In this document: piece after piece, positions 8,859 through 17,572 of the stretch
Layout of the letters: each line of letters opens with the position of its first letter
Position numbering within the stretch: position 1 is the first letter of the stretch
From: an uncultured Cryptobacterium sp.
GTDB lineage: Bacteria > Actinomycetota > Coriobacteriia > Coriobacteriales > Eggerthellaceae
Assembly (NCBI GenBank): GCA_958410215.1
Contig: CATYOF010000017.1
Location: 1 to 38,620 of the forward strand
Direction of reading: 5' to 3'
DNA length: 38,620 nt
Position numbers and translations under genes: made by a program
Notes under the pieces: generated by a model
What the model saw: the letters and a program-made list of their open reading frames with translations, nothing else
What the model was told of the DNA's origin: nothing
The model's database searches: none

Positions 8859-9733
8859 TTATAATTCTCCTTTTCTTTGTCCAATACCTCAGTCCATCCC
8901 TCATACGTACGGTTAGGGTGTTTTTGCTTTGCAATTTCAATAAGGATTTGAGTAAGCACGCAGTACAACGCCGTTTGATTAGAGTCAAGAACCTGCAAGT
9001 GATTTTCCACGGTCGATAAATCGGCTCGTTCCACTGGCCCCGTAAGAGCACCGGGCGCACCCAAATGGAAAAAGTTTTCTATATTTTCACAAACTAATGG
9101 CTTTAAAGCGGCGCGCGCATCAACTTCCGAAAAGCCGCATTGTTCCAACAGCTTTACTGCGGTATCTAAGGGCGCCAAAACTAGATTGCTGGCAAAAACA
9201 GCTGCAGCGTGATAGCGGTTTTTATCAGCAGCATTAAGCACATGAACGGTATTACCTAAACTCTTAAGAAGGGGTACTACCACTTCAAGGGCCCGAGCGT
9301 CACCCTCTACAGAAAAATGAGCAGAAGCAACCTGCACATGAGCAGTTTCTTTGTTTCCAAAGGCCAGCAAAGGATGGGCAGAACCTACCCAGGCGCCTAC
9401 ATCATGTGCGTTTACAAACACCTTTGAAGAACAACAACCGCTACAGTGAAAAACGAGTTTCGAAGTAAGTGAAAGACTTCCGGCATGATGAGCATCTAAT
9501 AACTCATGCCAAACTGAAGAAATAACTCCATCGGGAGTAGTGATAAAAACAAGATCACTGGCTTGCACCAGTTCGATATTCGACGCAAACGCAGAGCTTT
9601 GCGTGAAAGACGCTGCACTTTGTGCAGAGGTATATGAAGCACTAGCATATCCAACCACCGTGTGGTTGTGATCTACGAGATATCGCCCCAGTGCGGTTCC
9701 CGCCTTGCCAGCACCAATGAACCCAATGTTCAT
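8849..9733 (-). CDS. panG: PanG-type ketopantoate reductase (Rossmann plus DUF2520)
   Basis: Two-domain NAD(P)-dependent oxidoreductase of 294 residues. An N-terminal Rossmann domain begins MNIGFIGAGKAGTALGRYL (GxGxxG), with VFITTPDGVI as the next strand. The helical C-terminal DUF2520 domain begins around HPLLAFGNKE and includes KNRYHAAAVFASNLVLAPLD. This architecture is that of PanG, an alternative ketopantoate reductase described in Francisella and some Gram-positives. Its position as first gene of panG-panB-panC-panD, overlapping panB, supports the reduction of ketopantoate to pantoate. No panE is visible. The start at 9733 matches the Rossmann N-terminus; the frame upstream to 9787 is not family-like. 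Confidence 0.85.
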   Translation of the reverse strand: MNIGFIGAGKAGTALGRYLVDHNHTVVGYASASYTSAQSAASFTQSSAFASNIELVQASDLVFITTPDGVISSVWHELLDAHHAGSLSLTSKLVFHCSGCCSSKVFVNAHDVGAWVGSAHPLLAFGNKETAHVQVASAHFSVEGDARALEVVVPLLKSLGNTVHVLNAADKNRYHAAAVFASNLVLAPLDTAVKLLEQCGFSEVDARAALKPLVCENIENFFHLGAPGALTGPVERADLSTVENHLQVLDSNQTALYCVLTQILIEIAKQKHPNRTYEGWTEVLDKEKENYKCR

Positions 9734-9952
9734 AATGGTGTATATTCCTTTCGAAGGAGCATTCCTGATGCGCAGCAACGCACACAATCAGATATGCCTA
9801 CGGTACGGTTCCCTACCCTTTGTAGAGATATCGTCCAACGGGGTAACTCTAATACGCCTACAGTACATACGTCAACAAAAAATATTTTAAAATGCCGTTA
9901 AGGTTCATTGTCGTGGATACTATTTCCTTAAGATTTACGTGAAGGAGAAAGA

Positions 9953-10903
9953 TTGTTGCCTAAGCAGCCTATACAAAACGCTACTTCAAACGTTTCAGTA
10001 TCGGGCGATACTGTTTCTGGTGAAAACCCTCTCTTTCTTCATCGCACCGAAAAGGGATTACAGCTTGAACAAGGCAATATGATTCTGAGAAACGATTTTT
10101 CCGATATGCTACCCCGCATTACACCCGGTAAACTCCAAGCTGAACTTTTAGTAAAAGCAGCGAAAATAAAGAACAAGAAGTCTAGAAATTCTTCGACAAT
10201 CCAAAACGAAAACAACACACTCTCCACCAGTAGCCCAAAGGAAAATCCACAAAATAGCAACCACTTATCACTTATCGCCATTGATGCAACAGCTGGTCTT
10301 GGACAAGATTCTTTTCTTCTTGCCGCAGCAGGATTTACGGTTCATATGTATGAACAAGACCCTATTATTGCAGCACTTCTGGAAGATGCTTTGGATCGTG
10401 CCAAACAAGACCCCGCGCTTGCACCAATTGTTTCCCGCATGCACTTACATAAGGAAAACAGCGTACGAGCCCTCGAAGCACTCGCAAATAGCCTCTCTAA
10501 AGCTACCAGCTTAGATGAAGCTTTACTAGCCAACAAAACCGACGATGCCACAGATCAAGGCGAGCCAGAAAACAGTATTGAAGCAGATGGATTATTGGAA
10601 ATTGATGGTATTCCCAAGCCCAGAGAAGCCGCTGAACTGCACCGAAAACCAGAGGTAATCTACCTTGACCCTATGTTTCCTGAACGCACCAAAAGTGCCT
10701 CAGTGAAAAAGAAGTTCCAATTACTTCACCTGCTTGAACACCCTTGTGAAAACGAAGAAGAGCTTCTGGAAGCAGCCATAGCACTGCATCCCAAAAAAGT
10801 AATTGTGAAACGCATGGCAAAGGGCCCCTTCCTTGCCGGGAAGAAGCCCAGTTATTCCATAAAAGGGAAATCTATCCGCTACGACTGCTATGTGTTCGCC
10901 TAG
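9953..10903 (+). CDS. rsmJ: RsmJ-like SAM-dependent rRNA methyltransferase
   Basis: Resembles RsmJ (YhiQ), which methylates the N2 of G1516 in 16S rRNA (E. coli numbering). Motifs: FLHRTEKGLQLEQGN and PGKLQAELLVKA in the N-terminal part, the SAM-binding IDATAGLGQDSFLLAAAGFT (motif I), acidic MYEQDP, the catalytic-region YLDPMFPERTKSASVKKK and the C-terminal KRMAKGPFLAGKKPSYSIKG. Two low-complexity, polar insertions (about residues 65-98 and 190-225) make it 316 residues, longer than the roughly 250 of E. coli. The start is TTG (TTGTTG) after a GAAGGAG ribosome site. It is divergent from panG across ~220 bp. Confidence 0.82.
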   Translation: MLPKQPIQNATSNVSVSGDTVSGENPLFLHRTEKGLQLEQGNMILRNDFSDMLPRITPGKLQAELLVKAAKIKNKKSRNSSTIQNENNTLSTSSPKENPQNSNHLSLIAIDATAGLGQDSFLLAAAGFTVHMYEQDPIIAALLEDALDRAKQDPALAPIVSRMHLHKENSVRALEALANSLSKATSLDEALLANKTDDATDQGEPENSIEADGLLEIDGIPKPREAAELHRKPEVIYLDPMFPERTKSASVKKKFQLLHLLEHPCENEEELLEAAIALHPKKVIVKRMAKGPFLAGKKPSYSIKGKSIRYDCYVFA

Positions 10904-10995
10904 TTTTCTTTAGCAAATAACCAACAACAAAACAAATCGAAATTAGCAGTAGTAGAACTACACAACATTGAAGCACCCGTTATTCTACGTAATCG

Positions 10996-11874
10996 CTAAT
11001 ACAATGCTTCCCCGTTTAGTTGTTGTTTGCGGACCAAATCACCCAACATCCAGCTAACCGTATTTACATCAAAATGGTCAAAGATTTTAGGAAATTGCGG
11101 ATCCTCAACATACGCAAACTTCTGCAATTCTTCTTTCGTAAGTTCAAAATCGAATACATCGAAATTTTCTTCCATGCGCTCTCGATGAACTGTTTTAGGA
11201 ATCACTACAACGTCTTTTTGAATGAGCGCTCTCAAAACAACCTGGCCGACGCTCTTATTATGATTTTCAGCAATCTCTGCCAAAATTGGATGATCAAAAA
11301 AATTATTCTGAGCCTCCGCAAAGGGAGCCCACGCTTCATGCGCTACTCCCAATTTTTCCATGTTTTCGTGAGCATCATCTTGCTGACGGAACGGATGCGT
11401 TTCTATCTGATTTACCGCTGGAGTAATTTCTGCAAGCATGCAAACGTCTATTAAGCGTTCTGGGTAAAAACTAGAAAGACCAATGGCACGAATTTTACCC
11501 GCCCTATAAGCATCTTCCATAGCACGATACGCCCCAGGATAATCCCCCATTGCTTGATGAAGGAGCATCAAATCAAGATAATCCGTATCAAGCTTTTTCA
11601 GCGATTCATCGATCGACGCAGCAGCGCGCACGTAGTTCATATTGGAAACCCAAATTTTGCTGGTAATAAAGACTTCTTCACGAGGAATACCACTTTTACG
11701 AACCGCAGCACCTACTCCTTCTTCATTGTCATATGCTTGCGCAGTATCAATAAGACGATATCCTACTTCTAACGCCTGAGATACACACTCTTCTGTTTGT
11801 TCAGGTGGTGTCTGGAATACACCGTAACCTAACATAGGCATCTTGATACCATTATTTAAAGTTTTGTACTTCAT
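10996..11874 (-). CDS. Aldo/keto reductase
   Basis: NADPH-dependent oxidoreductase of the aldo/keto reductase superfamily, 292 residues, (beta/alpha)8 barrel. The catalytic tetrad can be placed: D43 and Y48 in RLIDTAQAYDNEEGVG, K73 in VFITSKIW and H106 in LMLLHQAMGDY. The NADP phosphate-binding region appears as VVIPKTVHRERMEENFDVF. It is paired with a second AKR 130 bp upstream on the same strand, related but clearly diverged, suggesting an old duplication. The substrate is unknown. It converges on the rsmJ-like gene. Confidence 0.9.
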   Translation of the reverse strand: MKYKTLNNGIKMPMLGYGVFQTPPEQTEECVSQALEVGYRLIDTAQAYDNEEGVGAAVRKSGIPREEVFITSKIWVSNMNYVRAAASIDESLKKLDTDYLDLMLLHQAMGDYPGAYRAMEDAYRAGKIRAIGLSSFYPERLIDVCMLAEITPAVNQIETHPFRQQDDAHENMEKLGVAHEAWAPFAEAQNNFFDHPILAEIAENHNKSVGQVVLRALIQKDVVVIPKTVHRERMEENFDVFDFELTKEELQKFAYVEDPQFPKIFDHFDVNTVSWMLGDLVRKQQLNGEALY

Positions 11875-12002
11875 ATCCCTTCATCCTCCCAGCAGACAGT
11901 GCTAGACCTAAGCTATATCCGACAAAACATCTTCTAAATATCGAAAAGAACCAACGATAAGTTACTCTTATCAAATATCGAGATTTTCAAAGCACCACAT
12001 AA

Positions 12003-12860
12003 TTAGGCTTGTTTTGAGTAGTCGTTATGCACTAAAACAAAATCAGGTGCTTCTTCAGGAACTTGGTAGTAAGCATGCTGAGGAAGTTTGTTGATCTCTG
12101 CCATTTCTGCATCGGTTAATACAAAATCGAAAACGTCAATGTTTTCCTTCATATGGGCAGAGTTCAGAGTCTTCGGGAAGGTCACATTGCCCTCCTGAAA
12201 ATGCCAACGCATGATAATTTGCGCATTGGTTTTACCGTATTTCTTTGCCAACTTAGTAAACACTGGTTCTTCAAGAAGCGTTTTATCACCATGGCCAAGC
12301 GGATACCAACCCTCCAAGACAACATCGCCCAAACCGATTTCAGCAAGCTGCGCCTTCAATTCATGCTGATTCCAATACGGATTAATCTCAACCTGCAGAA
12401 CTGCTGGCTTAATTTCAGCAACCGCCATAATTTCCTTGATTTTATGCAGAGGGAAGTTTGAAAGACCAATACTCTTCACTTTGCCGTCTCGTACCGCTTC
12501 CTCCATTGCCTTCCAACCAGAAACATAATCCCCATACGGTTGATGGAACAGCAACAGATCCACATAGTTCATATCAAGACGTTTAAGCGTTGCATCTATG
12601 TCTTTCCTGCATTGCTCATAAGGATAGCTCTGAGGAAATAACTTACTGGTAATAAAAAGATCTTCTCGATTTACGCCCGTAGCCTTAACTGCTTTGCCTA
12701 CTGCTACCTCGTTAAAATAAGCATTGGCTGTATCGATATGGGTGTAACCCATTTTAAGTGCCTCAGGAACATGTTTTTCCACTTCATCAGAGGACATAAG
12801 GTAAACCCCATAGCCTATTGCAGGAATTTCTATTCCGTTATTCATTTTCATAGTCTGCAT
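12003..12860 (-). CDS. Aldo/keto reductase
   Basis: Second AKR, 285 residues, with the tetrad in THIDTANAYFNEVAVG (D, Y), LFITSKLF (K) and LLLFHQPYGDY (H), and a C-terminal coenzyme site NVTFPKTLNSAHMKENIDVF. The start is set at 12860 (MQTMKMNNGIEIP) because GGGAG lies five bases upstream; the frame extends to 12875. It is transcribed away from the LysR regulator at 13035 with a 175-bp shared upstream region, the usual layout for a LysR-controlled target, so regulation by that LysR is likely (inference). Confidence 0.9.
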   Translation of the reverse strand: MQTMKMNNGIEIPAIGYGVYLMSSDEVEKHVPEALKMGYTHIDTANAYFNEVAVGKAVKATGVNREDLFITSKLFPQSYPYEQCRKDIDATLKRLDMNYVDLLLFHQPYGDYVSGWKAMEEAVRDGKVKSIGLSNFPLHKIKEIMAVAEIKPAVLQVEINPYWNQHELKAQLAEIGLGDVVLEGWYPLGHGDKTLLEEPVFTKLAKKYGKTNAQIIMRWHFQEGNVTFPKTLNSAHMKENIDVFDFVLTDAEMAEINKLPQHAYYQVPEEAPDFVLVHNDYSKQA

Positions 12861-13034
12861 AGCAACTCCCATCATTTCAACTGAAATCTAACTAAATTGT
12901 TGCAGGCAAACAGAAAGAAGTACAATGCATAGAAAAGTTTCTTATATGCAGATTGGTAATAAGAGTGCCGACTCCCCTATTATCCAACAGCACCATGTTT
13001 CACCCCTAAGGCCTTATATCCAAGGAGGCAAACT

Positions 13035-13883
13035 GTGAATTTTGATCAGCTGCATCAATTAGACACCATTGCGCGACTGGGAACCATTAGTGCTGCAGCA
13101 AACGAACTCCATATTTCTCAGCCAGCACTTTCAAGATCTTTAGCACGTCTAGAAAATGAATTGGGAACACAGTTGCTCGATCGTCAGGGTAGAAAAATTA
13201 GCCTCAACGCAGCTGGAAAGACTGCCCTCGAATACATTCGATCCATTCTTCATGAAGAACGCCTCATGAAAATTGCCTTAGACGAACTGCTCGATCGGGC
13301 AAGCAGTCTTTTAGTGGGAACCGTTGCCCCTGCTCCTCTTTGGCGCTTAACCGCACAATCTATCGAACGCTTTCCTGACAGACTGCTTTCTTCGCACACC
13401 ATGCACCAGCGCGATATAGAACGCGAAATTATTGACCGCACTATAGATTTGGGTATCACTCGCAAGCCCCTTCATTATCCTGCAATACGCTGTTGTCATC
13501 TTATGGATGAAACCCTGGCAATTAGTGCCCCTCAAGATCATTGCTTAGCGCAAAAGCATTCGCTTACGTTTGCTGAACTTGATGGAGAAGATTTTCTCTT
13601 AATGGGAAACATTGGTTTTTGGCAAACCATGGTTACCGAAAAAATGCTCCATTCGTCATTTTTAGTACAGGAAGATAGAATGGTATTTGAACAGCTTGCC
13701 ATTACTTCACCTTTACTGGGCTTCGTTACCAATGCTGCTTATCTATCAGGAGAAATGCCAGGACGTGTTATTATTCCGCTGGATGAGCCCGACGCGAGTG
13801 TATCGTTTTACCTACTTGTTAATATTGACGGATCCCAGCAAGCCCTCGAATTATTTGATTGGATCGAAAGGAACAATTCATGA
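13035..13883 (+). CDS. LysR family transcriptional regulator
   Basis: 282-residue LysR-type regulator. The N-terminal winged HTH is clear: LDTIARLGTISAAANELHIS, then QPALSRSLARLENELGTQLL and the wing DRQGRKISLNAAG. The remaining ~200 residues form the periplasmic-binding-like effector domain. The start is GTG with a strong AAGGAGG ribosome site. It is divergent from the aldo/keto reductase at 12003-12860, which is its best candidate target. The downstream DNA-glycosylase gene starts inside its stop codon (ATGA), so the two are translated together. Confidence 0.92.
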   Translation: MNFDQLHQLDTIARLGTISAAANELHISQPALSRSLARLENELGTQLLDRQGRKISLNAAGKTALEYIRSILHEERLMKIALDELLDRASSLLVGTVAPAPLWRLTAQSIERFPDRLLSSHTMHQRDIEREIIDRTIDLGITRKPLHYPAIRCCHLMDETLAISAPQDHCLAQKHSLTFAELDGEDFLLMGNIGFWQTMVTEKMLHSSFLVQEDRMVFEQLAITSPLLGFVTNAAYLSGEMPGRVIIPLDEPDASVSFYLLVNIDGSQQALELFDWIERNNS

Positions 13884-14587
13884 ACACTTCTGTGGAAAAC
13901 AAAGTAATTGAAGAGCTTCGTTCCCTTGCCGATCCAACCTACCAAGCCTTTCAGGCAAAGCTGGTACCCAACATTGACCCAAATACCGTATTAGGAGTGC
14001 GCACGCCTGACCTTCGAAAATATGCAAAAAACTTTGCTAAAACCCAACCAGAAAAGGCACGAGATTTTTTACAGCAGCTTCCGCATGCCTATTACGAAGA
14101 AAATAACGTCCACGGAGAACTTATTGGACATTTAGCGAAAACACCTGAAGAGGCTTTTAAATACTTGGATGAGTTTCTTCCCTTTGTTGACAATTGGGCA
14201 ACCTGCGATCTTATGCGTATCCCCACTTTCAAAAAGGACCTGGCAACAACCTTTCGCAAAATAAAGGAATGGCTAGCCGCGGAACCAGAATATATGGTTC
14301 GCTTCGGTGTGGTGCAGCTTATGACCTTATTTTTAGATGATGCTTTTGATCCTGATCATCTGCACCTTATTGCCACCGTCAAACGCGATGAATATTACAT
14401 CAATATGGCACGTGCCTGGTATTATTCCTTTGCACTTATTAAGCAACCAGAAGTAACCATTTCCTTTTTCGAACAACGACCTATCCCAATTGATGAGTGG
14501 ACGTACAACAAATCCCTTCAAAAAGCGCGCGAAAGCAGAAGAATTCCCCCTGAACAAAAGGCATATTTCCAATCGCTGAAAGTGTAA
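13880..14587 (+). CDS. AlkD-like DNA alkylation repair protein
   Basis: 235-residue HEAT-like-repeat DNA glycosylase of the AlkD family, which removes N3- and N7-alkylated purines without base flipping. Catalytic residues known from Bacillus AlkD appear conserved: W106 and D110 in VDNWATCDLMR, R141 in EYMVRFGVVQLM, and the later W in INMARAWYYSFAL. The ATG at 13880 has AAAGGAA upstream and overlaps the LysR stop by four bases. The coupling with a LysR gene may mean both respond to electrophile stress together with the reductases (inference). Confidence 0.88.
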   Translation: MNTSVENKVIEELRSLADPTYQAFQAKLVPNIDPNTVLGVRTPDLRKYAKNFAKTQPEKARDFLQQLPHAYYEENNVHGELIGHLAKTPEEAFKYLDEFLPFVDNWATCDLMRIPTFKKDLATTFRKIKEWLAAEPEYMVRFGVVQLMTLFLDDAFDPDHLHLIATVKRDEYYINMARAWYYSFALIKQPEVTISFFEQRPIPIDEWTYNKSLQKARESRRIPPEQKAYFQSLKV

Positions 14588-14720
14588 TTACACAACGCTT
14601 TTAATTGATGCCTGTGCAAAACAGAAGCTTTGTCAATTGGCGCAAAGTATTTCTTCGATAGCCACCAAGCAAACAAAGAATCAAGATAGAAGCAAAGCGT
14701 AAATGCTAAGCACAATATAC

Positions 14721-15422
14721 TCACACTTCAGTGAACAAGTGCGCCAATGCAACTGGATCTACTTCAAGGTTCTGAGTCCCCTCTGGAACACAAGCAACAA
14801 CTGGAACACCGCAGAGCACTTCAACCATGCGACGGTTATCTTCATGCATAACATCACCCTCTTTAAAACGATTAAGAATTACTCCCACCGCATGAAGGTT
14901 TGCTTTTTCTAAATACGCCATAGTTGTTATAAGCGCATTTAAAGTACCAAGGCCCGCATCAGCAACCAGCAGTACGGGCAGACCCAAAGAGTTAACCATA
15001 TCATCTAACCCAAGGTATCCGGTTTCGTCATAACGCAAAGGGCACGTAATGCCACCCGAGCCTTCCATAAGCACATACTCATGACGCTTGCCTGCCGCTT
15101 CAAAATCCTTCTTCACCTGCGCAAGTTCGACAGGATTGCCTTCCAGTTTTGCCGCTAAATGAGGAGATACCGCATTGCGATAGGTATACGAAACCATTTC
15201 ATCATGTGTTTCAGGAATACCCGCAACACTTGCCACATACGTTGCGTCAGATTGAATAGAGCCATCGCTCGCAAATGTAACTCCGCTTACCGCAGCCTTG
15301 TAATAGCCCACATCATAACCAGCTTCGCACAAACATTTTGCCAGCAATGCGGAGCAGTAGGTTTTTCCCATATCGGTCCCCGTGCCAGAAACAAATAAGG
15401 CTTTTATTTTCGATGGAATCAT
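14721..15422 (-). CDS. bioD: Dethiobiotin synthetase
   Basis: ATP-dependent carboxylase that closes the ureido ring of dethiobiotin from 7,8-diaminopelargonate, the penultimate step of biotin synthesis. The 233-residue P-loop protein starts KALFVSGTGTDMGKTYCSAL, with the P-loop GTDMGKTY. Also visible are YKAAVSGV, the EGSGGITCPL region and LLVADAGLGTLNALITT. It is co-oriented with bioB 190 bp upstream. No clear ribosome site precedes the ATG at 15422, and no better start is seen. It converges on alkD. Confidence 0.93.
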   Translation of the reverse strand: MIPSKIKALFVSGTGTDMGKTYCSALLAKCLCEAGYDVGYYKAAVSGVTFASDGSIQSDATYVASVAGIPETHDEMVSYTYRNAVSPHLAAKLEGNPVELAQVKKDFEAAGKRHEYVLMEGSGGITCPLRYDETGYLGLDDMVNSLGLPVLLVADAGLGTLNALITTMAYLEKANLHAVGVILNRFKEGDVMHEDNRRMVEVLCGVPVVACVPEGTQNLEVDPVALAHLFTEV

Positions 15423-15612
15423 GATGTCAATTACTTTCTTTTGGTGGTCTCGTATTCAAAACGCGATAAATAAACAATGCGTAATAACATCAGCTCTGTA
15501 CGTAAAACGCAGCATACAACACTCATAGGGTTATTACTCTTTATCAGAGCTTTACCGAAAACCAGTTATTGCAGTTATCGTTCTTTATCAAAGCTTCGTC
15601 AAAAACACTATG

Positions 15613-16659
15613 TTAGTTTCCCTGTATAAGGCTAGGCGAAAATCCCTCAGCAGATACCATACGTACATCGCTGGGTATATCGAATCCTGCCGTCGTGAGC
15701 ATATCTCCAGAAATTGCAGCATTAGCACCAGCATGCAAACAAGCACGCCCTGCTTCAGGAAGTAAAGCTCTTCCTCCTGCAAGACGCAACGTAGTAAACG
15801 GAAGTGCAAAACGAAAGATTGCAAAGGTTCGACACACTTCCTCAAGCGATAAAGGCTCCAGCTGATCTAATGGCGTTCCCGGAATAGGGTTAAGAACGTT
15901 AAGAGGAACCGAATTTACCTTCAATTTACGCAATTCACAGGCAAGATCTATACGATCTTCCCATGTTTCACCCATGCCTATAATGCCACCCGAACAAAGC
16001 TCCATTCCTGCTGCGCGCGCATCACGTAACGCCTGAATTTTTCGGTCATAGTCATGGGTGGTGCAAATCTTGGAGAAGTAAGACCGCGAGGTTTCAAGAT
16101 TGTTATGAACACGACTTACCCCCGCAGCATGCAATCGCTCAAAATCAACCTTATCCAGCAAGCCAAACGACGCACATACCTGAACCTTCGTTTCTGCAAG
16201 AATTTCCTTTGTTGCCGAACACGCACGATCAATATCCGCTTTGCTTATTCGCTGACCAGAGGCAACATAGGAAAAACGATGCGACCCTGCGTGCGCGTCT
16301 GCCTGCGCTTGGGCAACAATTTCTTGTGAATCCACAAACGGATAGCATTCAACTTCGGTATTCCAGCTGGCAGACTGGGCGCAAAACTTGCAATTTTCAC
16401 TGCATTTTCCGCTTTTCACGTTCATGATAGAGCAGAGTTCAAACGCATCACCACAGCAACGCTTACGAATATCGTTGGCTGCGGCGCATACGTCTTCAAA
16501 CGGCGCATCCACCAGCTGCAATAACGTTGCCTTATCTAAACCACCACGCTCAATCGCTTTATTGGCAAGATCGAACACCTCAAATGAAGTTTTTTTCAAG
16601 GCATCTACAGTATCACCCAAAGCGCCTCCGCCATTCATATCGTTACTTTCTTTACTCAC
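15613..16659 (-). CDS. bioB: Biotin synthase
   Basis: Radical-SAM enzyme inserting sulfur into dethiobiotin. At 348 residues it has the usual length. The [4Fe-4S] motif CxxxCxxC is KCSENCKFCAQS (C86, C90, C93), followed by SYVASGQRISKADIDRA, CSGGIIGMGETWEDR and LNVLNPIPGTPLD, all family hallmarks. The late ARLAGGRALLPE-like segment (TLRLAGGRALLPEAGR) carries the arginine that binds the auxiliary cluster. The GTG start at 16659 overlaps the bioY stop (GTGA), so bioY-bioB are translationally coupled. Confidence 0.96.
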   Translation of the reverse strand: MSKESNDMNGGGALGDTVDALKKTSFEVFDLANKAIERGGLDKATLLQLVDAPFEDVCAAANDIRKRCCGDAFELCSIMNVKSGKCSENCKFCAQSASWNTEVECYPFVDSQEIVAQAQADAHAGSHRFSYVASGQRISKADIDRACSATKEILAETKVQVCASFGLLDKVDFERLHAAGVSRVHNNLETSRSYFSKICTTHDYDRKIQALRDARAAGMELCSGGIIGMGETWEDRIDLACELRKLKVNSVPLNVLNPIPGTPLDQLEPLSLEEVCRTFAIFRFALPFTTLRLAGGRALLPEAGRACLHAGANAAISGDMLTTAGFDIPSDVRMVSAEGFSPSLIQGN

Positions 16660-17381
16660 CGCGCGCTCTCCTTTTCGCCAGATAAAGTAACTGCTGAAAC
16701 ATTGAGTTGATTTGTCAATTTGCTCCCAGATGCCCCTGTCGCTACCATATTAGGCCGATCCTCTAACGTTTCATCAGACGCAGCGACCGTTGCAGGGCAG
16801 TTTCGATGAAGTACCATCTTTTCTCGCAAAAAGCTCATTCTGCGAACCGTCGGCAAAATTCGTGCGGCAAAGCCCGCTGCAACAAAACACAAAAACAAAT
16901 CTCCCGGAATTGCGAGCACGAAACAAAACAACATCAATGCCGCAAAGGTAACAGGTGTACCTAAAACAAGATTACTTACCAGGTAAAGATGTGTCATGCC
17001 AATAGCGTAATCAACACCCAACCCCGCCAAACATGCAAGTAACCTGCGTTTATACGTTGTTTCCATCCAAGGAGGAGCAATACGTGCCGTAAGCCACGTA
17101 GCTACAATAAAACCAATAAGGTAGCCAAAGTTTGGGTTAATAACGTAACCGGGTCCTCCCCCTTCAGCAAAAATAGGTAACCCCATAAGGCCCGCCAACA
17201 CATACGCCAACACCGCATAGGTACCCCATTTAGGACCCAGTAATAAGCCCGCTAAAGAGGTCATTAAAAATTGCAGGGTAAACGGGGAAAGTGGAATAGG
17301 AATTTTAATAAACGAACCCAATGTAATAAGCACCACGAAGAACGCACACAGCGTAATTTCTTGTGCATAAGATTTTTTCAT
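16656..17381 (-). CDS. bioY: BioY biotin transporter substrate-binding subunit
   Basis: S component of an ECF-type biotin transporter. About six membrane helices; the family signature is visible in PIPLSPFTLQFLMTSLAGLL, GPKWGTYAVLAYVLAGLMGL and PIFAEGGGPGYVINPNFGYL. At 241 residues it is ~50 longer than usual because of a soluble C-terminal tail (from about SFLREKMVLHRN) without recognisable domains. The start at 17381 (MKKSYAQE) has an AGGAAA ribosome site. No EcfA/EcfT genes are nearby, so it works alone or with a shared ECF module. Five 10-bp repeats lie 100 bp upstream. Confidence 0.93.
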   Translation of the reverse strand: MKKSYAQEITLCAFFVVLITLGSFIKIPIPLSPFTLQFLMTSLAGLLLGPKWGTYAVLAYVLAGLMGLPIFAEGGGPGYVINPNFGYLIGFIVATWLTARIAPPWMETTYKRRLLACLAGLGVDYAIGMTHLYLVSNLVLGTPVTFAALMLFCFVLAIPGDLFLCFVAAGFAARILPTVRRMSFLREKMVLHRNCPATVAASDETLEDRPNMVATGASGSKLTNQLNVSAVTLSGEKESAR

Positions 17382-17480
17382 ACCATCTTTCCTTTTGTCC
17401 TTATATCTATCAATAAGCATGTCAATGGCTTTCAAAAGAAACCTGCCTAATAGTGGCTAGGCTGATCGCCCTGTAACTGC

Positions 17481-17530
17481 CCTGCGTTAACCTGTGTTCA
17501 CCTACGTTTGCCTACGTTTATCTACGTTTG
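17481..17530. promoter_or_regulatory. Five tandem 10-bp repeats upstream of bioY
   Basis: Five adjacent decamers: CCTGCGTTAA, CCTGTGTTCA, CCTACGTTTG, CCTACGTTTA and TCTACGTTTG, consensus CCTRYGTTNR. They are spaced exactly one helical turn, 100 bp upstream of the bioY start and 43 bp beyond the end of birA. They do not look like the classical BirA operator (two TTGTAAACC-like arms). They could be a cooperative regulator site or a simple expanded repeat. Confidence 0.6.
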
Positions 17531-17572
17531 CCATCCAGCAAACTTATAAGCTGCTGACTAATAGATTTGCAG

